A DNA stretch of 64,000 nt from Lucinisca nassula (GCA_963580285.1 OY757019.1:67261076-67325075); one strand, 5' to 3'. Positions 1 through 13,300 are shown, numbered from the stretch's first letter. Translations and numbers: made by a program. Notes: generated from the sequence alone by a model not told the origin.

Positions 1-1320
1 TTTTGTCAAGATGATCATTCCGAGCATGTTTGATGATGATCGGACCAAAACTGGGGCCTCTAGTGTGTTCACAAGGTTTTTCTATGATCTGACCTGACCT
101 ACTTATTGACCAGACATGACCCAAATTCGAAATTAACCGAGATATTGTCAAATGATCATCATGAGCAAGTTTGATTACGAACAGATCAAAACTGTGGCCT
201 CTAGAGTGTTCATAATGTTTTTCTATGATTTGACCTACTGACCTTCTTATTGACCTGACATGACCTGTATTTGAACTTGACCGAAATATTGCCAAGATGA
301 TCATTCTGAGCAAATTTGATGATGATCAGACGAAAACTGTGGTCTCTAGTGTGTTCACAAGGTTTTCTACGATTTGACCTACTTTCTGACCCGACATGAC
401 TCATATTCGAATTTGACCTAGATATTGTCAAGCTGATCATTCTGAGCAAGTTTGATGATAGTTAGACTAAAATTGTAGTCTCTAGAATGTAAACAAGGTT
501 TTTCTATGATTTGACCTACTTTTTGACCCCACAAAACCCATATTCGAACTTGACGTAGATATTGCAGAGATGATCATTCTATGCAAGTTTGAGGATGATT
601 CGACCAAAACTGTGGCCTCTAGAGTGTTAACAAGGTTTGTCTACGGTTTGACCTTCTGACCTACTATTTACCCAACATGACCAGTATTCGAACTTTACTG
701 AGATATTGTTAGGATGATCATTCTGAGCAAGTTTGAGGATGACTGGACCAAAACTGGGGCCTCTAGAGTGTGAAAAAGGTTTTTCTATGATTTGACCTAC
801 TGACCTACTTTTTGACCCGACATGACATATATACGAACTTGACAGAGATATTGTCATGATGATCATTCTGAGCAAGTTTGAGGATGATTGGACCAAATCT
901 GTGGCCTCCAGAGTGTTAACAATGTTTTTCTATGATTTGACCTACTGACCTACTTTTTGACCCAACATGACCCATATTTGAACTCGACCGAGATATTGTC
1001 AGGATGATCATTCTGAGCAAGTTTGAAGATGATTGGACCCAAACTGTGGTCTCCAGGGTGTTTACAAGGTTTTCTATGGTTTGACCTACTGACCTACTTT
1101 TTGACCACACATGACCCATTTTCAAACTTGACCGAGATACTGTCAGGATGATCATTCTGACCAAGTTTGATGATGATTGGATCAAAACTGTGGCCTCTAG
1201 AGTGTTAACAAGAAAAGTTTACGCACGCACGACGAACGACGAACACGCCACGACGAACGACGACGCCGTACATCTCACATTCACAAAAGCTCACCATGAC
1301 CTTCGGTCAAGTGAGCTAAA
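1..1320. repeat. 145 bp-monomer tandem array with element tail
   Basis: About nine monomers of 136-145 bp; the anchor GATCATTC recurs near 299, 435, 572, 716, 861, 1006 and 1150. The array runs into a GACGAACGACGAAC-type simple-sequence patch (about 1220-1270) and then a tail hairpin, GCTCACC...TGACCTTCGGTCA...GTGAGCTAAA, ending near 1320. The head lies outside the window to the left. Short open frames here are read-through of the monomer and vary from copy to copy, so none is called as a gene. Confidence 0.8.
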
Positions 1321-1677
1321 AAGAGCAAACATGTTAAAAAAGAGTTGAACTCATAGCCGGCAACTTGGCCCAAAATTATTGAAACACAAAATCTATTTGA
1401 TGAGTTTTAAGCATCTGTTCAACTTCGCGCTAACAAAGCGCTAACAACTCATTATACACTTTAACATTATTAGACCTCAAGTCAAAAAAGACGAAAAAAG
1501 TGAAAGAAATAATTTTAGGAGTATGAAAAACCCACATGCACATCTTCAGACCTATATGAAAACTCATGCAAAGTTTCAAAAGGATCAACCAAAAACTGTG
1601 AGAGGAGTTGCGCTAACAAGGTACCCACTCCCTATACACTTTAACATTATTAGACCTCAAAAAATGGATATGTTAAA
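1321..1677. repeat. Spacer with a 180 bp direct repeat
   Basis: This A/T-rich stretch between two elements holds two copies of TATACACTTTAACATTATTA, at 1453 and 1633, offset by 180 bp. GCGCTAACAA is also repeated nearby. It is probably two units of another short-period repeat family. No coding signal was seen. Confidence 0.5.
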
Positions 1678-2453
1678 ACAAGAGGGCCATGATGGCCCTG
1701 AATCGCTCACCTGATCCATAGAGTAACAAGTGGGACCCGGGGAGGGCCATTATTAACCCCAGGGCTATAATGTGCATAATGTTCAGAGACGTCTAAAAAG
1801 GTGAAGCTTCATACCAAATATCAACAAAGGCTATAATTTGAACAATCTTGGCAAAGGTCCACTAGATATGCTACATACCAAATATCAAAGACCTGGGCCT
1901 TGCGGTTTCAGAGAAGAAGATTTTAATTAAAGATATTCCCTACATAAGCCTATATAAAACCAAATGGCTCCAGGGCGGGGGCATTTTTGGCCTCAGGGCT
2001 ATAATTTAAACCATCTTGATAGAGGTCCACTAGAGGAAGCTTCACACCAAATATCAAAGACCATGGCCTTGCTGTTTCAGAAGAAGATTTTTAAGGAATA
2101 TCTCTACATAAGTCTATGTAAAACCAAAGGGCCCCAGGTCGGGGGCAGTTTTGGCCCTAGCACTATAATTTGAACAATCTTGGTAGGGGTCCACTAGATG
2201 AAGCTTCATACCAAATAGCAAAGACCTGGCCCTTGGGGTTTCGGAGAAGATTTTCCCCATATAAGCCCATGTTAAACCATAGGGCCCCGGGGCGATGGCA
2301 TTTTTAGCCCAAGCACTATAATTTGAACAATCTTGGTAGGAGTCCACTAGATGAAGCTTCATACCAAATAGCAAAGACCTGGGCCTTATGGTTTCAGAGA
2401 AGAAGATTTTTAAAGATTTTCCCTATATAAGCCCATTTAAAACCAAAGGGCCC

Positions 2454-2457
<4 letters not shown>

Positions 2458-2490
<33 letters not shown>

Positions 2491-2504
2491 GGGGGGGGGG
2501 GGGG
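2458..2504. repeat. (TG)n followed by a G homopolymer
   Basis: A TG dinucleotide run passes into GGGTGG and then a long G run, where the monomer normally carries CCCCGGGGCGGGGGC. This microsatellite grew inside the GC-rich box of one core monomer. A sister copy occurs in the next monomer. Confidence 0.9.
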
Positions 2505-2636
2505 GGAAGAAGGACCATGGCCGTGTGGGATGAAGCTTCATACCAAATATCAAAGACATGGGCCTTACGGTTTCAGAGAAGAAAATTTTTAAAGGTTTTC
2601 CCTATATAAGCCCATATAAAACCAAAGGGCCCCAGA

Positions 2637-2672
2637 GAGTGTGTGTGTGTGTGTGTGTGGGGGGGGGGGGGG
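2637..2672. repeat. Second (TG)n/G-run copy in the next monomer
   Basis: The same TG run plus G homopolymer as at 2458-2504, shorter, and followed by the same unusual bases (GAAGAAGGACCATGGCCGTG). The whole monomer including its microsatellite was therefore tandemly duplicated after the microsatellite arose. Confidence 0.9.
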
Positions 2673-3683
2673 AAGAAGGACCATGGCCGTGTGGGATGAA
2701 GCTTCATACCAAATATCAAAGACATGGGCCTTACGGTTTCAGAGAAGAAAATTTTTAAAGGTTTTCCCTATATAAGCCCATATAAAACCAAAGGGCCCCG
2801 GAGCGGGGGCATATTTGACGCCAGCACTATAATTTGAACAATCTTGGTAGGGGTCCCCTAGATGAAGCTTCATACCAAATATCAAAGACCTGGGCCTTAC
2901 GGTTTCAGAGAAGAAGATTTTTAAAGCTCTTCCCTATATAAGCCCATCTAAAACCAAAGGGCCCTGGAGCGGGGGCATTTTTGGCCCCAGCACTATAATT
3001 TGAACAACCTTGGTAGGGGTCCACTAGATGAAGCTTCATACCAGATATCAAAGACCTGGGCCTTGCGGTTTCAGAGAAGAAGATTTTTAAAGATTTTCCC
3101 TATATAAGCCCATGTAAAAACAAAGGGCCCAGGAGCGGGGGCATTTTTGGCTCCAGCACTATAATTTGAACAATCTTGGTAGGGGTCCACTAGATGAAGC
3201 TTCATACCAAATATCAAAAACCTGGGCCTTACGGTTTCAAAGAAGAAGATTTTTAAAGATTTTCCCTATATAAGCCCATGTAAAACCAAAGGGCCCCGGA
3301 GCGGGGGCATTTTTGGCCCCAGCACTATAATTTGAACAATCTTGGTAGGGGTCCACCAGATGAAGCTTCATACCAAATATCAAAGACCTGGGCCTTGTGG
3401 TTTCAGAGAAGAAGATTTTTTAAGTTTTTGGTGAAAAAAATCTGTTTTTGGCTCCTATGACCTAGATGTGCAACAGACCGGAACCATTTGAACAACTTTG
3501 AAAGGGGACCACCTAAGGATCATTCCTGTGTAGTTTGGTCAAAATCCGATCAGTGGTTTAGGAGGAGATGTCGTTTAAAGAATTGTTTACGGACGGACAC
3601 ATGCACGGACGGACAGACGGACGCACGAAAAGTGATCCCAAAAGCTCACCTCGTCACTACGTGACAGTGAGCTAAAAAGACAA

Positions 3684-5256
3684 ACAAGAGGGCCATGATG
3701 GCCCTGGATCGCTCACCTGATCCATAGAGTAACAAGTGGGCCCCAGGGAGGGCCATTATTGATCCGAAGGTTATAATGTTGAGGGCGGTCTAAAAAGGTG
3801 AAGCTTCAAAAGGCTATAATTGTCCACTAGATGAAGCTCCATACCAAATATCAAAGACATGGGACTTGCAGTTTCAGAGAAGAAAATTTTTAAAGATTTT
3901 CCTATATAAGTCTATGTAAAACCAAAGGGTCTCGGGGCGGGGGCATTTTTGGTCCCAGGGCTATAATTTGAACAATCTTGATAGAGGTCCACTAGATGAA
4001 ATTTCACAACAAATATCAAAGACCTAGGCCTTGTGGTTTCACAGAAGAAGATTTTTCAAGATTTTCCCTACATAAGTCTATGTAAAACCAAAGGGCCCTG
4101 GAGTGGGGGCATTTTTGGCCACAGGGCTATAATTTGAACAATCTTGGTAGAGGTTCACAAGATGAAGCTTCATATCAAATATCAAAGAACTAGGCCTTGT
4201 GGTTTCAGAGAAGAAGATTTTTAAAGATTTTTCGTATATAAGCCTGTGTAAAACCAAAGGGCCCCGGAGCGGGGGCATTTTTGGCCCAAGGGCTATAATT
4301 TGAACAATCTTGGTAGAGGTCCACAAGATGAAGCTTCATATCCAATATCAAAGACCTGGGCCTTGCTGTTTCAGAGAAGAAGATTTTTAAAGATTTTCCC
4401 TACATAAGCCTATGTAAAACCAAAGGGCCCCGTGACGGGGGCATTTTTGGCCCCAGCACTATACTTTGAACAATCTTGGTAGGGGTCCACTAGATGAAGC
4501 TTCTTACCAAATAGCAAAGACCTGGGCCTTACAGTTTCAGAGAAGAAGATTTTTCAAGATTTTCCCTAAATAAGCCCATGTAAAAACAAAGGGCCCCGGG
4601 GCGGGGGCATTTTCGGCCTCAGCACTATAATTTGAACAATCTTGGTAGGGGTCCACTAGATGAAGCTTCATACCAAAAATCAAAGACCTGGGCCTTGTGG
4701 TTTCAGAGAAGAAGAGTTTTGAAGATTTCCTATATAAGCCCATGCTAAACCAAAGGGCCCTTGGGCAGGGGCATTTTTGGCCCCAGCACTATAATTTGAA
4801 CAATCTTGGTAGGGGTTCACCAGATGAAGCTTCATACCAAATATCAAAGACCTGAGCCTTGGGGTTTCAGCGAGAAGAATTATCAAGAATTTCCCTATAT
4901 AAGCCCATGTAAAACCAAAAGGCCCCGGGGCGGGGGCATTTTTGGCCCCAGCACTATAATTTCAACAATCTTGGTAGGGTCCACTAGATGAAACTTCATA
5001 CCAAATATAAAAGACCTGGGCCTTGCGGTTTCAGAGAAGAAGATTTTTTAAGTTTTCGGTGAAACAATGTATTTTTGGCTCCTGAGACCTATAAGTGCAA
5101 CTGACCGGAACCATTTGAACAACTTTGAAAGGGGACCACCTAAGGATCATTCCTGTGAAGTTTTGTCAAAATCCAATCAGCGGTTTAGGAGGAGATGTCT
5201 TTTGAAGAAATTGTTTACGCACGGATGACAGACAAAATGTGATCCTTATATTAAAC
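3684..5256. mobile_element. Pearl-like element lacking the tail hairpin
   Basis: It has a normal head and ~165 bp monomers, then the exit unit (GGCTCC...GACCTA..., about 5070-5210) and a short GACAGACAAAA patch. It stops at GTGATCCTTATATTAAAC, directly abutting the next head. The usual GCTCACC...GGTGAGC tail is missing. The same truncated ending recurs at 8470, 20763, 22691 and 59625. Confidence 0.7.
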
Positions 5257-8200
5257 ACAAGAGGGCCATGATGGCCCTGGATCGCTCACCTGATCCATAG
5301 GGTAAGAAGTGGGCCTCGGGGAGGGCCATTATTGACCCCAGGGTTATAATGTGCATAATGTTGAGGGAGGTCTAATAAGGTGAAGCTTCATACCAAATAT
5401 CAACAAAGGCTATAATTCGAAAATCTTGGCAAAGGTCCACTAGATGAAGTTTCACACCAAATATCAAAGACCTGGGCCTTGGGGTTTCAGAGAAGAAGAT
5501 TTTCGAAGATTATCCCAATATAAGTCTATGTAAAACCAAAGAGGCCTGGGGCGGGGGCATTTGTGGCCTGAGGGCTATAATTTGAACAATCTTGGTAGAG
5601 GTCCACTAGGTGAAGCTCCATACCAAATGTCAAAGACATGGGCCTTGCAGTTTCAGAGAAGAAGATTTTTAAAAGATTTCCCTATGTAAGTCTATGTAAA
5701 ACCAAAGGGTCTCAGGGAGGGGGCATTTTTGGCCCCCGGGCTATAATTTGAACAATCTTTATAGAGGTCCAATAGATGAAATTTCACACCAAATATCAAA
5801 GACCTAGGCCTTGTTGTTTCATAGATGAAGATTTTTCAAGATTTTCCCTATATAAGCCTATGAGTCTATGTTAAACCAAAGGGCCACGGAGCGGGGGCAT
5901 TTTTGGCCCCAGGGCTATAATTTGAACAATCTTGGTAGAGGTCCACAAGATGAAGCTTCATACCAAATATCAAAGACCTGGGCCTTGCAGTTTCAGAGAA
6001 GAAGATTTTTAAAGATTTCTCTATATAAGCTTATGTAAGAAGAAGATTTTTAAAGATTGTCCCTATTTAAGTCTATGTTAAACCAAAGGGCCACGTGGTG
6101 GGGGCATTTTTGCTCTCAGGGCTATAATTTGAACAATCTTGGTAGAGGTTCGCTATATTAGTCTGTGTAAAACCAAGGGCCCTGGAGCTGGGGCATTTTT
6201 GGCCCCAAGGCTATAATTTGAACAATCTTGGTACTGGTCCACAAGCTGAAGCTTCATAACAAATATCTGGCGGGGGCATTTTTGGTCTCGGCGCTATAAT
6301 TTGAACAATCTTGGTAGATGTCAACCAGCTGAAGCTTCATAACAAATATCAAAGACCTCAGACCTAAGCCTTGTGGTTTCAGAGAAGAAGATTTTTCCTA
6401 TATGTAAAACCAAAGAGCCCCGGAGCATGGGCATTTTTGGCCCAAGGGCTATAATTTAAACAAGGTCCCCAAGATGAAGCTTCATAACAAATATCAAAGA
6501 CCTGGGCCTTGTAGTTTCAGAGAAGAGGACTTTTAAAGATTTTCCCTATATAAGCCTATATAAAACCAAAGGGCCCTGGGGCGGGGGCATTTTTGGCCCC
6601 AGCACTATTATTTGAACAATCTTGGTAGGAATCCACTAGATGAAGCTTCATACCAAATATCAAAGACCTGGGCCTTGTGGTTTCAGAGAAGAGGATTTTT
6701 AAAGATTTTCCCTATATAAGCCCATGTAAAACAAAAGGAACCCTGGGGCGGTGTCATTTTTGGGCCCAGCACTATAATTTGAGCAATCTTTGTAGGGGTC
6801 CACTAGATGAAGCTTCACACCAAATATCAAAGACCTAGGCCTTGTGGTTTCAGAGAAGAAGATTTTAAAGATTTTCCCTATATATGCCTATGTAAAACCA
6901 AAGGGTCCCGGGGCGGGGGCTTTTTGGCCCCAGCACTACAATTTGAGCAATCTTGGTAGGGGTCCCACTATGTGAAGCTTCATACCAAATAGCAAAGACC
7001 AGGGCCTTGTGGTTTCAGAGAAGAAGATTTTTAAAGATTGTCCCTATATAAGTCTATGTTAAACCAAAGGGCCACGAGGAGGGGCATTTTAGGTCTCAGG
7101 GCTATAATTTGAACAATTTTGGTAGAGGTTCGCTATATTAGTCTATGTAAAACCAAAGGGCCCTGGAGCGGGGGCATTTTTGGCCCCAGGGCTATAATTT
7201 GAACAATCTTGGTAGAGGTCCACTAGCTGAAGCTTCATAACAAATATCAAAGACCTTAGCTTTGTGGTCTCTGAGAAGAAGATTTTCCCTATATAAGTCT
7301 ATGTTAAACAAAAGGGCCACATGACGGGGGCATTTTTGGTCTCTGCCCTATAATTTGAACAATCTTGGTAGAGGTTCACCAGCTGAAGCTTCATAACAAA
7401 TATCAAAGACCTAAGACCTTAGCCTTGTGGTTTCAGAGAAGAAGATATTTTCAAGATTTTCCCTATATGTAAAACCAAAGAGCCCTGGAGCGGGGGAATT
7501 TTTGGCCCAAGGGCTATAATTTGAACAATCTTGGTTGAGGTCCCAAAGGTGAAGCTTCATACCAAATATCAAAGACCTGGGCCTTGTAGTTTCAGAGAAG
7601 AGGACTTTTAAAGATTTTCCCTATATAAGCCTAAGTAAAACCAAAGGGCCCCGGGACGGTGGCATTTTTGGCCCCAGCACTATAATTTGTACTTGGTAGG
7701 GGTCCACTAGATGAAGCTTCATACCAAATAGCAAAGACCTGGGCCTTGCAGTTTCAGAGAAGAAGATTTTAAAGATTTTCCCTATATAAGCCCATGTAAA
7801 ACAAAAGGGCCCCGGGGCGGGGGCATTTTTGGCCCCAGCACTATTATTTGAACAATCTTGGTAGGGGTCCACTAGATGAAGCTTCATACCAAATATCAAA
7901 GACTGGGCCTTGCGGTTTCGGCGAAGAAGATTTTTTTAAAGATTTTCCCTATATAAGCCCATGTAAAAGCAAAGGGCCCTGGGGGCGGGGGAATTTTTGG
8001 CCCCAGCATTATAATTTCAACAATCTTGGTAGGGGTCCACTAGATGAAGCTTCATACCAAATATCAAAGACCTGGGCCTTGCAGTTTCAGAGAAGAAGAT
8101 TTTTAAAGATTTTCTCTTTATAATCCCATGTAAAACCAAAGGACCCCAGTGCGGGGGCATTTTTGGCCCCAGCACTATAATTTGAATAATCTTGGTAGGG

Positions 8201-8470
8201 GTCCACTAGATTAAGCTTCATACCAAATATCAATGTTCTGGGCCTTGCGGTTTCAGAGAAGAAGTTTTCAGTGAAAAAAAATCTATTTTTGGCTCCTGTG
8301 ACCTATAAGTGCAATGGACCGGAACCATTTGAACAACCTTGAAAGGCATCCACCTTAGGATCATTCATGTGAAGTTTGGTCAAAATCCGATCTGTGGTTA
8401 AGGAGGAGATGTCGTTTGAAGAAATTGTTTACGCACGGATGACAGACAAAAAGTGATCCTAATATAAAAC
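5257..8470. mobile_element. Pearl-like element, long core array, lacking the tail hairpin
   Basis: About 3.2 kb with roughly eighteen monomers of the 165 bp type. Several are internally deleted (for example around 6020-6420 and 7240-7440, where the TCAAAGACC or GATTTTCCC blocks are shortened). It ends with CCTAATATAAAAC directly against the next head. Confidence 0.7.
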
Positions 8471-9083
8471 ACAAGAGGGCCATGATGGCCCTGGATTGCT
8501 CACCTGATCCATAGTGTAACAAGTGGGCCCCAGAGAGGGCCATTATTGGCCCCAGGGCTTTAATGTGTATAATGTTGAGGTCTTTCCATAAATCTTCATG
8601 TATTGATTTTGTTTACCTGAGCTACCTATTTTTGTGGCGTAGTCTTCAATGGTTTCCTAAATATTCATTATTTTCACTTTTTCCCATGCAAAAGCCCAAG
8701 TCTGCAAATTTGACATAGCCATAAAATAGGTCAAGGCCATCCCAGGGTCACCATTTTTACAAACTATGATGGGCTCAAGTACCAGATGCTACAAGCCAAC
8801 TTTCAAGGTCATTGGCTTCATGGTTCTGGAGAAGAAGATTTTTGAAGGCTTTTTACCATATATGGGCATGGCTGCCATCTTGGTCATGTGACTCAGACCC
8901 CGCGAACAAACTTTCGTTCCCCCATCCTACTGAAGCTCCACATGAAATTTGGCTTTGATTGGCCTCCCTGTTTTGGAGGAGAAGATCTTTGAAAATGGTG
9001 GACGGACGGACAACGGATGGACGGACGACAGACCATGGCTATACTATAAGCTCACCTATGAGCCTAAAGGCTCAGGTAAGCTA
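8471..9083. mobile_element. Chimeric short element: 165-type head, GACCTT-type body and tail
   Basis: The first ~110 bp are the usual head and lead sequence (ACAAGAGGGCC to ATAATGTTGAGG). At about 8580 it switches to the other family (TCTTCATGTATTGATTTTG..., GGTCAAGGCCATCCCAGGGTCACC). It ends with a GGACGGACAACGG patch and a tail hairpin, AGCTCACCTATGAGCC...GGCTCAGGTAAGCTAAAAA. Head and body come from different families, so this is a recombinant or template-switched element. Confidence 0.6.
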
Positions 9084-10326
9084 AAAATCAATTATTTTCA
9101 CTTTTTCCCAAGCAAAAGCCTAAGTCCGCAAATTTGACATTGCCGTAAAATAGGTAAAGGTCAACCCAGGGTCACCATTTGAACAAATTATGATAGGCCC
9201 GTGTACCAGATGCTTCCTGCCAAGTTTCAAGGTCATTTGCCTTACGGTTCTGGAGAAGAAGAATTTCGAAGTGTTTTTACCATATATGGGCATGGCCACC
9301 ATCTTGGCCATGTGACCTGGACCATATGAGCAAATTTTCATTTGTTCATCATATAAAGGATCCAAATCAAATTTCACTTGAATTGGGCCAGCGGTTTCTG
9401 AGAAAAAACTGTTTGAAATATGGAACCTGGTTAATCTTGGTCCCAGGTCACTGAATGATGACTTTTCTTACCCATGAATCTTCATGTATTCATTTACTTT
9501 ACCTGATCTACCAATTTGGTGACATTGTCTTCAATGGTTTCCTAAAAATCCATTATTTTCACTTTTTCACATGCAAAAGCCTAAGTTGACAAATTTGACA
9601 CTGCCATAAAATAGGTCAAGGTCAACCCAGGGTCAGCATTTGTAAAAACTATGACAAGCCCGAGTACCATATGATATATGTCAAGTTTCAAAGCCATTGG
9701 CCTTACAATTCTGGAGAAGAAAATTTTTGAAGGCTTTTTACCATATATGGGCCATCTTGGTCATGTGATCTAGACCGTACTGGCACCTTTTCATTTGTTC
9801 AACTCACAAAAGCTCCATATTGAATTTCACTTAAATTGGCTCAGTAGTTTCTGAGAAAAAATTTTTTTTTGAAATATGAAATCGGAGTGACCTTGGTCTA
9901 AGGTCAATGAATGACCTTGACCTTTCTTACCCATAGATCTTCATGTATTCAGTTACTTTACCTAATCTACAAATTTTGGTGACACTGTCTTCAATGGTTT
10001 CCCTAAATATCCATTATTTTCACTTTTTCCTATGCAAAAGCCTAAGTCAGCAAATTTGACATTACTGTAAAATAGGTCAAGATCAATCCAGGGTCACCAT
10101 TTGAACAAATTATGATAGGCCCAAGTACCATATGCTACATGCCAAGTTTCAAGGCCATTGGCCTTACGGTTCTTGAGAAGAAGAATTTCGAAGTTTCTTT
10201 ACCATATTTGGGCGTGGTGGCCATCTTGGTCATGTGATCTAGACCATGTTGGCAGCTTTTCATTTGTTCAACTCCCAAAGGCTCCATATTGAATTTCACT
10301 TCAATTGGCTCAGTAATTTCTGAGAA
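9084..10326. repeat. ~450 bp GACCTT-rich repeat units, left half of a split array
   Basis: The units carry AATTTGACATTGCCGTAAAATAGG, GGTCAACCCAGGGTCACC and TTTACCATATATGGGCATGG. The anchor GTCTTCAATGGTTTCC recurs at about 9537 and 9987 (450 bp). The array breaks at GGCTCAGTAATTTCTGAGA and resumes at 13716 with TGTTTGAAATATGG. The joined order matches uninterrupted copies such as that at 15040, so the element between them is an insertion. Confidence 0.75.
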
Positions 10327-13300
10327 ACAAGAGGGCCATGATGGCCCTGGATCGCTCACCTGATCCATAGGGTATCAAGCGGGCCCCTGAGAGAGCCATT
10401 ATTGGCCTGGGCTATAATATGAATAATCTTGATGGTGGTCTAAAAAGTGAAGCTTCATACCAAATATCAAAGACTGGAGCCTTCTGGTTTCAGTCAAGAC
10501 GATTTTTATAGGGTTTTCCTTATAAAGGTCTATTTAAACCTTGAGGTCCCCGGGGCGGGCCATTTTTGGCCCCAGGGCTATAATTTGAACAATGATGGTA
10601 GAAAATCCACAAAACGAAGCTTCATACCAAATATCAAAGACCTTGGCTTTCTGCTTTCAGACAAGAAGATTTTCAAAGGTTTTCATTGCCTTGACCTCTA
10701 TTTCCTAGGGCTATGATTTGAACAATTTAAATGAAGCTTCACACCAAATATCAAAGACCTGGACCTTGCGATTTCCGAGAAGAAGATTTTTTAAAACTTC
10801 CCTATATAAGTCAATGAAAAACTAAGGGCCCCGGGGCGGGGCCATTTTTGGCCCAAGGACTATGATTTGAACAACCTTGGTAGAAGTACACTAGATGAAG
10901 CTACACATCAAATTTCAAAGAACTGGGCCATGCGGTTTTGGAGAAAAATTTTTTTTAAAGATTTTCCTTGTATAAGTCAATGTAAAACCAAAGGTGCAGG
11001 TGGGGACATTTTTTCCCTAGGCCTATAATTTGAACAATCTTGATAGAGGTCCACAAGATGAAGCTTCACACCAAATATCAAAGACCTGGGCCTTGTGGTT
11101 TCAGAGAAGAAGATTTTTTTTAAGATTTTCCCTATATAAGCCTATGTTAACCATAGGCCCCCGGGGCCGGGGCATTTTTGGCCCCAGGACTATAATTTGA
11201 ACAATCTTGGTAGAGGTCCACTAGATGAAGCTTCATACCAAATATCAAAGACCTGGGCCTTGTGGTTTCAGAGAAGAAAATTTTTAAATGTTTTCACTAT
11301 ATAAGCCTATGAAAAACCAAAGGGCCCAGTGTCGGGGGCATTTTTTGGCCCTAGGGCTATAATTTGAACCATCTTGGTAGAGGTCCACTAGATGAAGCTT
11401 CAAACCAAATATCAAAGACCTGGGCCATGTGATTTCCGAGAAAAAGATTTTTAAAATTTTCAGCAAAACAATCCATTTTTAGCTCCTGTCACCTAGATGT
11501 GTAACAGACCATAACCATTTTAACAACTTTGAAAGGGGGCCACCTAAAGATCATTCCTGTGAAATTTGGTCAAAATCCGATCAGTGGTTTAGGAGAAGAT
11601 GTCGTTGGAAGAAAAAGTTTACGCACACATGAACGCACGCAGAACCATTTTAGCAATTTTGGCAGAGGGTTACCTCAGGAACATTTCTGTGAAATTATTT
11701 TGAAATCGGGCCAAAGGGCTTGGAGGAGATGTCATTTAAAGTTTTTTTCTTTTTTAGCTCTGGTGGCCATTTTATTCAAAAGAGTGGAACCATTTTAGCA
11801 ATTTTGTTAAAGGGTCACCCAAAGAACATTTCTGTAAAATTATTTTGAAATCGGGCTAAAGGGCTAGGAGGAGATGTCGTTTACAGGTTTATCTAATTTT
11901 AGCTATGGTGGCCATTTTGTTCAGTGGAGCGGAACCATTTTAACAATTTTGGTAGAGGGCCACCTTAGGAGCATTTCTGTGAAATTATTTTGAAATCGGG
12001 CCAAAGGGCAAGGAGAAGATGTTGTTGAAAGGTTTTTCTATTTTTAGCTTTGGTGGCCATTTTGTTCAGCGGAGCGGAACCATTTTAACAATTTTGGTAG
12101 GGGGTCACCTTAAGAACATTTCTGTGAAATTTATTTTGAAATCAAGCCAAAGGGCTAGGAGGAGATGTCATTTAAAGGTTTTTCTATTTTTAGCTCTGGC
12201 GGCCGATTTGTTCAGCGGAGAGAAACCATTTTAGCAGTTTTGGTAGAGAGTCACCCAAGGAACATTTCTGTGAAATTATTTTGAAATTGGGCCAAAGGGC
12301 TAGGAGATGTCCTTAAAAGGTTTTCTCTATTTTTAGCCCTCGTGGCCATTTTGTTCAGCGGAGCGGAACAATTTTAGCAATTTTAGTAGAGGGCCATCCA
12401 AGGAACATTTCTGTGAAATTATTTTGAAATCGGGCCAAAGGGCTAGGTGGAGTTGTCGTTTAAAGGTTTTTCTTTTTTTAGCTCTGGCGGCCATTTTGTT
12501 CAGCACAGCGGACCAATTTTAGCAATTTTGGAAGAGGGTCACCTTAGGAACTTTTCCGTGAAATTATTTTGAAATCAGGCCAAAGGGCTAGGAGGAGATG
12601 TCGTTTAAAGGTTTTTCTATTTTTAGCTCTGGCGGCCATTTTGTTCAATGGAGCGGAACCATTTTAGCAATTTTGGTAGAGGGTCATCCAAGGAACATTT
12701 CTGTGAAATTATTTTGAAATCGGGCTAAAGGGCTAGGAGGAGATGTCGTTTAAAGGTTTTTCTAGTTTTAGCTCTGGCGGCCATTTTGTTCAACGGAGCA
12801 GAACCATTTTAGCAATTTTGGTAGAGGGTCATCCAAGGAACATTTCTGTGAAATTATTTTGAAATCGGGCCAAAGGGCTAGGAGGATATGTCGTTTGAAG
12901 ATTTTTCTATTTTTAGCCCTGACGGCCATTTTGTTCAGCAGAGCGGAACAATTTTAGCAATTTTAGTAGAGGGTCATCCAAGGAACATTTCTGTGAAATT
13001 ATTTTGAAATCGGGCCAAAGGGCTAGGAGGAGATGTCGTTTAAAGGTTTTTCTATTTTTAGCTCTGGCGGCCATTTTGTTCAGCAGAGCGGAACCATTTT
13101 AGCAATTTTGACAGAGGGTCATCTTAGGATTATTTCAGTGAAATTATTTTGAAATCGGGCCAAAGGGCTAGGAGGAGATGTCGTTTAAAGATTTTTCTAT
13201 TTTTAGCTCTGGTGGCCATTTTGTTCAGCAGAGCGGAACCATTTTAGCAATTTTGGTAGAGGGTCATCCAAGGAACACTTCTGTGAAATTATTTTGAAAT

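Larger units (their letters stand above)
1678..3676. mobile_element. Pearl/Helentron-like element, ~165 bp core monomers (complete)
   Basis: The head ACAAGAGGGCCATGATGGCC forms a GGGCC/GGCCC hairpin. It is followed by about ten core monomers of about 165 bp, anchored by CTATAATTTGAACAATCTTGG. A distinct exit unit (about 3420-3590) leads to a GGACGGAC/ACGC patch and the tail hairpin GCTCACCTCGTCACTACGTGAC...GTGAGCTAAAAA. The head carries CGCTCACCTG and the tail the inverse (CAGGTGAGC in most copies), giving subterminal inverted repeats. No transposase or helicase is present, so it is non-autonomous. The class (Helentron-associated) is inferred from this layout. Confidence 0.75.

Noticed and set aside
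7621..8123. Many 60-95 codon open frames resembling each other on both strands (KLHTKYQRPGPCGF and KLHLVDLYQDCSNYS types)
   Set aside because: They are translations of the 165 bp monomer. Its length is near a multiple of three, so frames often stay open for one or two copies, but positions, starts and ends vary at random and no domain is recognisable.
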